Assembly (NCBI GenBank): GCA_964466595.1
Contig: CAYXNR010000063.1
Location: forward strand, 1 to 9,496
Direction of reading: 5' to 3'
DNA: 9,496 nt
Origin: JABDGC01 sp964466595
Lineage (GTDB): Bacteria; Pseudomonadota; Gammaproteobacteria; DSM-16500
The notes beneath the pieces are model-generated. The model saw nothing but the letters and a program-made list of their open reading frames with translations, did not search any database and was not told where the DNA came from. Below, piece by piece: positions 5,039-9,496 of this stretch. Position numbers and translations under genes: made by a program. Each line of letters begins with the position of its first letter. The first letter of the stretch is position 1.

Positions 5039-6616
5039 CTAAACTAGCTGCGGTGGTTCAGTAAAACTATGGTAGGGCGGCGGTGAACTGAGAGTCCATT
5101 CTAGACCATGAGACCCTTCCCACACGCGCGCATCTGCTTTTTTTCCTTTTTTGCAGATCGTCCTGATAACATTGTAGAGGAAAATTAGCTGGGCAAAACC
5201 AAAAGCAAAGGCACCAATGCTCGCTGCCATATTAAAAGTTGTATATTGTAAGGCATAATCAGCAATACGGCGCGGCATGCCGGCGAGCCCCAAGAAATGC
5301 ATCGGGAAAAAAGTCAGGTTGACAGCAATTACCGAAAGCCAGAAATGTAATTGTCCCAGAAATTCATTGTAATAATGGCCCGTCCATTTGGGAATCCAGT
5401 AATAAATCGCCGACAAAATAGCGAACATCGCCCCAGTGACAAGCACATAATGAAAATGGGCAACAACAAAATAGGTATCTTGATATTGATAATCTGCTGG
5501 TACGATAGCCAACATCAAGCCTGAGAAACCGCCAATAGTGAATAAAACGACAAAGGCGAGGGAAAATAACATCGGCGTTTCAAAGGTCAAGGCCCCACGA
5601 AACATGGTGGTTACCCAATTAAACACTTTCACACCCGTTGGCACAGCAATCAACATGGTCGCATACATAAAATAAAGCTGTGTTCCCAAAGCCATGCCGG
5701 AGGTAAACATATGATGTCCCCAGACAATGTAAGAGAGAAAGGCTATAGTAGCCATGGCTATAATCATGGAGTGATGGCCGAAAAGTTTTTTACGACTAAA
5801 GGTTGGTATCACTTCAGAAACAATACCGAAAGCCGGCAAGATCATAATATAAACTTCTGGATGGCCAAAGAACCAAAAGAGATGCTGAAACATGACTGGA
5901 TCTCCGCCACCGGCAGCATTAAAAAATGCTGTCCCAAAATGGCGATCAAATAAAACCATGGTTACCACACCGGCTAAAACTGGCATCGCGCCAATCAATA
6001 AAAAGGAAGTGATCAACCACGACCAAACAAAAAGCGGCATTTTCATGAGAGTCATGCCCGGCGCTCGTAGGTTGAGGATAGTTGCAATAATATTAATGGC
6101 ACCCAAAATGGAGGAAATACCCATCATATGGATAGCTACAATTACAAAGTCTGTGCTTGGCGGACCAAATTGTGAGGAAAGTGGTGCATACATAGTCCAG
6201 CCAAAATCAGGACCCTGTCCGCTGACGAAATAAGTACTCAGCAATAAGGTAAAAGCAAAAGGTAAGAGCCAAAAGCTCCAGTTATTTAAACGCGGCAAAG
6301 CCATATCTGGCGCGCCAATCATGAGAGGAACCATCCAGTTAGCCAGCCCTACAAAAGCAGGCATAATTACGCCGAAAATCATGATTAGACCATGAGTGGT
6401 CACCACCTGGTTGTAAAAACTGGGCGTAATAAAATTCATTCCGGGCTGAAATAATTTGGCTCGAATAATCAAGGCTAAACTACCGCCTACAAAAAGCATC
6501 ACAAGGCTAAAAACCATGTATAAGGTGCCAATATCTTTGTGGTTGGTTGTAAAAACCCAACTGCTTAACCACGGTAGCAGCCCTTTTTTTGCAAGAGAGG
6601 GATGTTCGTGTGACAT
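5039..6616 (-). CDS. ctaD: cytochrome c oxidase subunit I (aa3-type, A1 family)
   Basis: This is the catalytic subunit: twelve membrane helices holding haem a and the haem a3-CuB centre that reduces O2 to water and pumps protons. All key residues are visible in the 525 residues. Haem a ligands are H75 (TTHGLIMIFG) and H389; haem a3 ligand is H387 (VVAHFHYVL); CuB ligands are H252, H301 and H302 (WGHHMF). The H252-PEV-Y256 motif supplies the His-Tyr crosslink, and E254 marks an A1-type D-channel. D104 (GAPDMALPRLNN) is the D-channel entry and K330 (VPTGVKVFNW) the K-channel lysine. Start ATG at 6616 has GGGAG ten bases upstream and lies 23 nt after coxB. Length and motifs are normal, so full proton pumping is expected. 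Confidence 0.98.
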   Translation of the reverse strand: MSHEHPSLAKKGLLPWLSSWVFTTNHKDIGTLYMVFSLVMLFVGGSLALIIRAKLFQPGMNFITPSFYNQVVTTHGLIMIFGVIMPAFVGLANWMVPLMIGAPDMALPRLNNWSFWLLPFAFTLLLSTYFVSGQGPDFGWTMYAPLSSQFGPPSTDFVIVAIHMMGISSILGAINIIATILNLRAPGMTLMKMPLFVWSWLITSFLLIGAMPVLAGVVTMVLFDRHFGTAFFNAAGGGDPVMFQHLFWFFGHPEVYIMILPAFGIVSEVIPTFSRKKLFGHHSMIIAMATIAFLSYIVWGHHMFTSGMALGTQLYFMYATMLIAVPTGVKVFNWVTTMFRGALTFETPMLFSLAFVVLFTIGGFSGLMLAIVPADYQYQDTYFVVAHFHYVLVTGAMFAILSAIYYWIPKWTGHYYNEFLGQLHFWLSVIAVNLTFFPMHFLGLAGMPRRIADYALQYTTFNMAASIGAFAFGFAQLIFLYNVIRTICKKGKKADARVWEGSHGLEWTLSSPPPYHSFTEPPQLV

Positions 6617-6639
6617 AGTTTTATAGCTCCCTTAATTAC

Positions 6640-8421
6640 TTAATTTGTCGTTGGAAGACTTGCTGCTTTCTTCGCCACTTCAATATCCTGTGGCTGAACC
6701 ACGGTATTGGTATTATTGCCCCAGGCATTTCTCTCATAAGTAATGACAGCCGCTAATTCCTCATTACTCAATTGATCTTTGAAAGCTTGCATCGCCGTAC
6801 CTGTTTTGCCATTTAAAACGAGCTGCACATGTTGATCAAGCGGTCCAGTTGCAATCTTACTCCCTTTCAAAGCTGGAAAGGTCGGTGGCATGCCCAAACC
6901 AGTCGGTTGATGACACATGGCGCAACGATTGAGAAAAGTCTTTTCACCTAATTGCAGCAATTCGTCTTTGCTGAATTTTTTAGTTGCAGTTTCTGTAGCA
7001 CTTGGCGTATTTCCAGGTGGCCTTGCCCCTGCGGTTGCAGAAAGAGTGGTTGCAGGAGCAGTTTGAGCTGTATTAGCCTCTGCCGCTGTTGAAGCAGCAG
7101 TTGGAACAGTCTTCGCTTCGGCAGTTTTTGCTTCCGCTACCTTCGTTTTTGTTGAAGTCTTCGTTTTTGTTGCAGCCTTGGCCTTGGCCTTAGTCTTAGT
7201 TGAAGCCGGAAGAGCCTTCGTTTCTGTCGCTTCTGCTGGCTTTGTTTCCGCAGAAGCAGGTTTAGCCTTAGCCAGAGCTTCAGTAGCTGCCGTTATTTCA
7301 GCAACTGACTTCCCTTCTTTCGCCGCTTGAATTTGAAGCGGTTGTACGAGGGTATTCGTATTATTACCAAAAGCATTTCTTTCATAAGTAATAACCGCAG
7401 CCAATTCCACAGCACTCAGCTGATCTTTAAAAGCTTGCATGGCCGTACCCGGACGACCATTTAAAACGGTATGGATATGCTCTGCCTCCGGACCCGTAGC
7501 CGTTTTACTTCCCTTGAGAGCTGGGAAGGTTGGCGGCATGCCCAAACCAGTCGGTTGATGACAGGCCGCACACACTCGGTTGTAAACGGCTTCGCCCTGC
7601 TGCATTAATTCTTTAAGGGTCCATTGCTTGCTTAGGTCTTCTGTCCCAGTCTTTTCTCCTTTCTGTTCGGCAACCCAATCCTTATATTGTTCTTCCGTTG
7701 TAGCAACCACAACGATCGGCATATAAGCATGATTCATCCCACAGAGCTCGGCACATTGCCCATAATAAGTGCCGGGTTTTTCAACTCGCGTCCAGGCTTC
7801 GTTAATAAAACCCGGCACGGCATCCCGTTTTATTCCCAAATCAGGCACCCACCAGGAATGAATGACATCATTCGACGTCACTAAAAATCGAATCTTTTTA
7901 TGAATAGGCACAAGCACGGGATGATCCACTTCCCGCAAATAATGTTCATCTTTCGCTGCATTTTTAAACATTTGCTCGTAGGGGGTAGAAAGATTGCTAT
8001 AAAAACTCACGCCGTCTTCCAGATATTCATAATGCCATTTCCATTGATAGCCGGTAATTTTAATTGTCAGATCTTCATTTTCAGTGTTATACATGTTGAT
8101 TAAAACCTTGGTAGCGGGAACAGCCATTACCGCCAAAATGACAAAAGGAAGAATCGACCAAAATATTTCTAAAGAAAGATGTTCATGGAATTCTGAAGGC
8201 TTCACACCCAAGGATTTTCGGTGATTCACAATGGCATAAAGCATCACACCAAAAACTACTACACCAATGCAGACACAAATCCAAAAGATAGTCATGTGTA
8301 ATTCAAAAATATCATGACTGATGGGTGAAACACCTTCTGTCAGATTAATCTGCGCGTTAGCAAAAACTGCCTGGCTTGCTAAAAGAAAGCTGAAGCAGAT
8401 AAATTTCAGTAAACTGTCCAT
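6640..8421 (-). CDS. coxB: cytochrome c oxidase subunit II with two fused cytochrome c domains
   Basis: Subunit II takes electrons from cytochrome c through CuA to subunit I. Domains in order: signal peptide (1-23, cleavage after FANA); two membrane helices (about 42-65 and 86-108); CuA cupredoxin domain with QWKWHYEY and ligands H188, C223, E225, C227, H231 and M234 (GQCAELCGMNHAYM); cytochrome c domain 1 (about 268-366) with CAACH at 284-288 and probable axial Met328; a Lys/Ala/Thr-rich linker (about 367-482); cytochrome c domain 2 (about 484-582) with CAMCH at 500-504 and probable Met544. The usual subunit II is about 250-300 residues and single-haem caa3 forms about 350-400, so 593 is long. 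The two haem domains are about 70% identical. First gene of the operon; AAGGAG lies four bases before the ATG, with a TATAAT box near 8459. Confidence 0.96.
   Translation of the reverse strand: MDSLLKFICFSFLLASQAVFANAQINLTEGVSPISHDIFELHMTIFWICVCIGVVVFGVMLYAIVNHRKSLGVKPSEFHEHLSLEIFWSILPFVILAVMAVPATKVLINMYNTENEDLTIKITGYQWKWHYEYLEDGVSFYSNLSTPYEQMFKNAAKDEHYLREVDHPVLVPIHKKIRFLVTSNDVIHSWWVPDLGIKRDAVPGFINEAWTRVEKPGTYYGQCAELCGMNHAYMPIVVVATTEEQYKDWVAEQKGEKTGTEDLSKQWTLKELMQQGEAVYNRVCAACHQPTGLGMPPTFPALKGSKTATGPEAEHIHTVLNGRPGTAMQAFKDQLSAVELAAVITYERNAFGNNTNTLVQPLQIQAAKEGKSVAEITAATEALAKAKPASAETKPAEATETKALPASTKTKAKAKAATKTKTSTKTKVAEAKTAEAKTVPTAASTAAEANTAQTAPATTLSATAGARPPGNTPSATETATKKFSKDELLQLGEKTFLNRCAMCHQPTGLGMPPTFPALKGSKIATGPLDQHVQLVLNGKTGTAMQAFKDQLSNEELAAVITYERNAWGNNTNTVVQPQDIEVAKKAASLPTTN
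6676..6972 (-). repeat. coxB cytochrome c domain 2 (second copy of in-frame repeat)
   Basis: This segment encodes the distal cytochrome c domain of CoxB. It repeats the domain encoded at 7324-7620 with a constant offset of 648 bp (216 codons). Within it, 29 bases at 6887-6915 are identical to 7535-7563, covering the start of the HQPTGLGMPP coding region. Confidence 0.85.
6977..7323 (-). repeat. coxB low-complexity Lys/Ala/Thr linker
   Basis: This encodes the linker between the two haem domains of CoxB, about residues 367-482. It is dominated by Lys, Ala, Thr and Glu with short imperfect repeats such as TKTKAKAKAATKTKTSTKTK and VAEAKTAEAKT. The middle is strongly basic; the end (about 440-480) is Thr/Ala/Pro-rich and uncharged. 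It contains no Cys, His or Trp. A flexible periplasmic tether is the natural reading. Confidence 0.8.
7324..7620 (-). repeat. coxB cytochrome c domain 1 (first copy of in-frame repeat)
   Basis: This segment encodes the CuA-proximal cytochrome c domain of CoxB (CAACH haem site). It is the partner of the copy at 6676-6972; by eye about 72 of 103 aligned residues match, rising to about 61 of 74 between the haem site and NNTNT. The region before the haem site is the least conserved. Confidence 0.85.
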
Positions 8422-8458
8422 ATTACTCCTTCTACTTGGAGCTTTAAAAATGGGATGA

Positions 8459-8464
8459 ATTATA
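8459..8464 (-). promoter_or_regulatory. -10 box of the probable cox operon promoter
   Basis: A perfect TATAAT on the minus strand lies 37 nt before the coxB start, giving a leader of about 30 nt. No good -35 is seen at 16-18 nt (the best is a T-rich TTTTAT), so an activator may be needed or the box may be chance. The 98-bp gap to sppA must also hold the divergent sppA promoter, for which I see only AT-rich -10-like strings around 8487-8499. Confidence 0.45.
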
Positions 8465-8519
8465 ACGTTAGTTCTGTTGTAATAAAATATAAATTATTAT
8501 TTAGGGGGGTAGAAATATC

Positions 8520-9449
8520 ATGAGCGAATTAAAAGAGCAACAATCTATTAATAACCCCTTTGGCGCGGAACTGATACAAGCCATGCTTCGAGAAAAACGT
8601 TCTGAAAAACGCTGGAAAAATTTCCGATTTTTTGCCTGGTTCTCCTTAATTTTATTTTTTACCTGGCTCGCTTTGAGTTCCAATTATGTCTCGCCACCTT
8701 CTCTCGACTCTGGCTATGTGTCCTTGATTCAACTGTCGGGAACCATTGAACCCGGCAGCGACTTTTCTGCAGAAACCATCGTTCCTGCACTCAAACAAGC
8801 TCTCGCAGACGAAAGGGCTAAGGGTCTTATTCTGACAATTAATTCCGGCGGCGGCACACCTGTGCAGGCTTCCATCATTCATGATGCTATTCTCTCCTTG
8901 AAAAAAAAATATCATAAAAAGGTAGTGGTCGTTGGCGAAGATTTTCTGGCCTCTGGGGCTTATTATGTGGCAGTAGCAGCGGACCAAATTTATGTCAATC
9001 CCAATACTATCACAGGATCGGTTGGCGTGATCATGAAAGGCTTTGGGTTTACCGATCTTTTGAATAAATTAGGCATTGAAAGACGGGTTTACATGTCAGG
9101 GATAGCGAAGGATCGTTTGGATCCTTTTCTTCCGCAAAATAAAGATGATGTTGATAAAGCCAATCAAATGCTCGGCGAGGTGCAGGAAAACTTTAATCAG
9201 GCTGTGCTAGAAGCAAGACGAGGAAGATTGCATGCTGATCCGGCTACACTCTTTAATGGTGATTTTTGGTCGGGCACAACGGCGCTTAAATTAGGTTTAG
9301 TGGATGGCTTAGGCAATTTAATAGATGTAATGGATCGGGAATTTAAAGTGGCTCACTATAGAAACTATACGCCCTCTGGTTCATTCTTCAATAAAGTAGC
9401 TGGCTCTTTTGGAACCTCGCTTGCTAGTTTTATTAAAACCTTAGCTTAA
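8520..9449 (+). CDS. sppA: signal peptide peptidase SppA-like, S49 family serine protease
   Basis: SppA enzymes cut remnant signal peptides in the membrane with a Ser-Lys dyad. This 309-residue protein is the short, one-domain form (E. coli SppA has about 618 residues and two domains). It has a cytoplasmic basic N-terminus, one membrane anchor (about 36-53), and a periplasmic protease domain: VSLIQLSGTI, then LTINSGGGTPVQA (the INSPGG-like oxyanion motif), DFLASGAYYVAVAAD with probable nucleophile Ser145, NTITGSVGVIMKG, and SGIAKDRLDPFLP with probable general base Lys197. ALKLGLVDGLG closes the fold. Start ATG at 8520 has a G-run (8503-8508) 11 bases upstream. It is divergent from coxB. A 6-bp hairpin (CTTAGC/GCTAAG, 9440-9456) overlaps the stop but lacks a T-run. 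Confidence 0.93.
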   Translation: MSELKEQQSINNPFGAELIQAMLREKRSEKRWKNFRFFAWFSLILFFTWLALSSNYVSPPSLDSGYVSLIQLSGTIEPGSDFSAETIVPALKQALADERAKGLILTINSGGGTPVQASIIHDAILSLKKKYHKKVVVVGEDFLASGAYYVAVAADQIYVNPNTITGSVGVIMKGFGFTDLLNKLGIERRVYMSGIAKDRLDPFLPQNKDDVDKANQMLGEVQENFNQAVLEARRGRLHADPATLFNGDFWSGTTALKLGLVDGLGNLIDVMDREFKVAHYRNYTPSGSFFNKVAGSFGTSLASFIKTLA

Positions 9450-9472
9450 GGCTAAGTAAGTATTTGGTTAAC

Positions 9473-9496
9473 CCCTTACTCTGTCATGCCAGCACG
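9473..9496 (+). repeat. probable start of a palindromic intergenic repeat, cut by the window edge
   Basis: The last bases, CTGTCATGCCAGCACG, match the left arm of dispersed GTCATGCC-type palindromes common in intergenic DNA of several proteobacteria. The other arm would lie outside the window. It may belong to the same broad class as the 1014-1059 element, but the inner sequences differ. Confidence 0.4.

Noticed and set aside
5711..6233. Two plus-strand open frames inside ctaD
   Set aside because: They are antisense to a fully conserved subunit I, overlap each other, and encode no recognisable protein.
6640..8421. Frameshift or gene fusion artefact joining coxB to a separate cytochrome c gene
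   Set aside because: The frame is continuous through CuA, both haem domains and the linker, and the two haem domains are clearly sister copies, so an internal duplication explains the length better.
8652..8987. Minus-strand open frames of 60 and 111 codons overlapping sppA
   Set aside because: They are antisense to the conserved S49 protease, including its catalytic region; products look like random translation.
9440..9456. Hairpin CTTAGC/GCTAAG as terminator of sppA
   Set aside because: It overlaps the stop codon, has only 6 bp of mostly A/T pairs, and no T-run follows.
1..9496. CRISPR array, transposase, integrase or phage genes
   Set aside because: No regularly spaced direct repeats and no recognisable mobile-element protein were seen on either strand.

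Overview
The window looks like a moderately AT-rich gammaproteobacterial chromosome segment. It could be an intracellular Legionellales-type bacterium (Coxiella/Rickettsiella relatives), but that is inferred from general gene style, base composition and palindromic intergenic repeats, not from a diagnostic marker. Its core is an aerobic respiration operon on the minus strand.

Left part, plus strand (1-684): the C-terminal end of a GNAT-type acetyltransferase, then two small unrecognised genes. One encodes a 58-residue soluble helical protein; the other encodes a 76-residue protein with one C-terminal membrane segment. A convergent intergenic stretch (685-844) follows, with a 12-bp palindrome, a short hairpin, a tandem 8-bp repeat and an 8-bp inverted repeat, but no clear intrinsic terminator. 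On the minus strand come a tRNA-Glu with anticodon CUC and no encoded CCA (845-917), a degenerate palindromic repeat (1014-1059), and a 61-residue hydrophilic ORF with a good ribosome binding site (1076-1261).

Main part, minus strand (1378-8421), transcribed right to left: coxB - ctaD - ctaG - coxC - mercaptopyruvate-type sulfurtransferase - aroA. Spacing is tight (23, 10, -4, 20 and 11 nt), so this is probably one transcript starting near 8452. CtaD (subunit I), CoxB (subunit II) and CoxC (subunit III) form an aa3-type haem-copper cytochrome c oxidase. CtaG (Cox11) delivers copper to the CuB centre. The two downstream genes, for sulfane-sulfur transfer and for the EPSP synthase step of the shikimate pathway, are not oxidase genes. 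The oxidase maturation genes often found after coxC (surf1, ctaA, ctaB, sco) are not present here.

The most notable feature is CoxB. After the normal two-helix/CuA subunit II it carries two tandem, roughly 70% identical cytochrome c domains (CxxCH at residues 284-288 and 500-504), joined by a linker of about 115 residues rich in Lys, Ala and Thr. The enzyme therefore looks like a caa3-type oxidase with a duplicated, tethered electron-donor domain.

Right part, plus strand (8520-9449): an SppA/S49-family membrane-anchored signal peptide peptidase, transcribed divergently from coxB. The window ends in what looks like the first half of another palindromic repeat.
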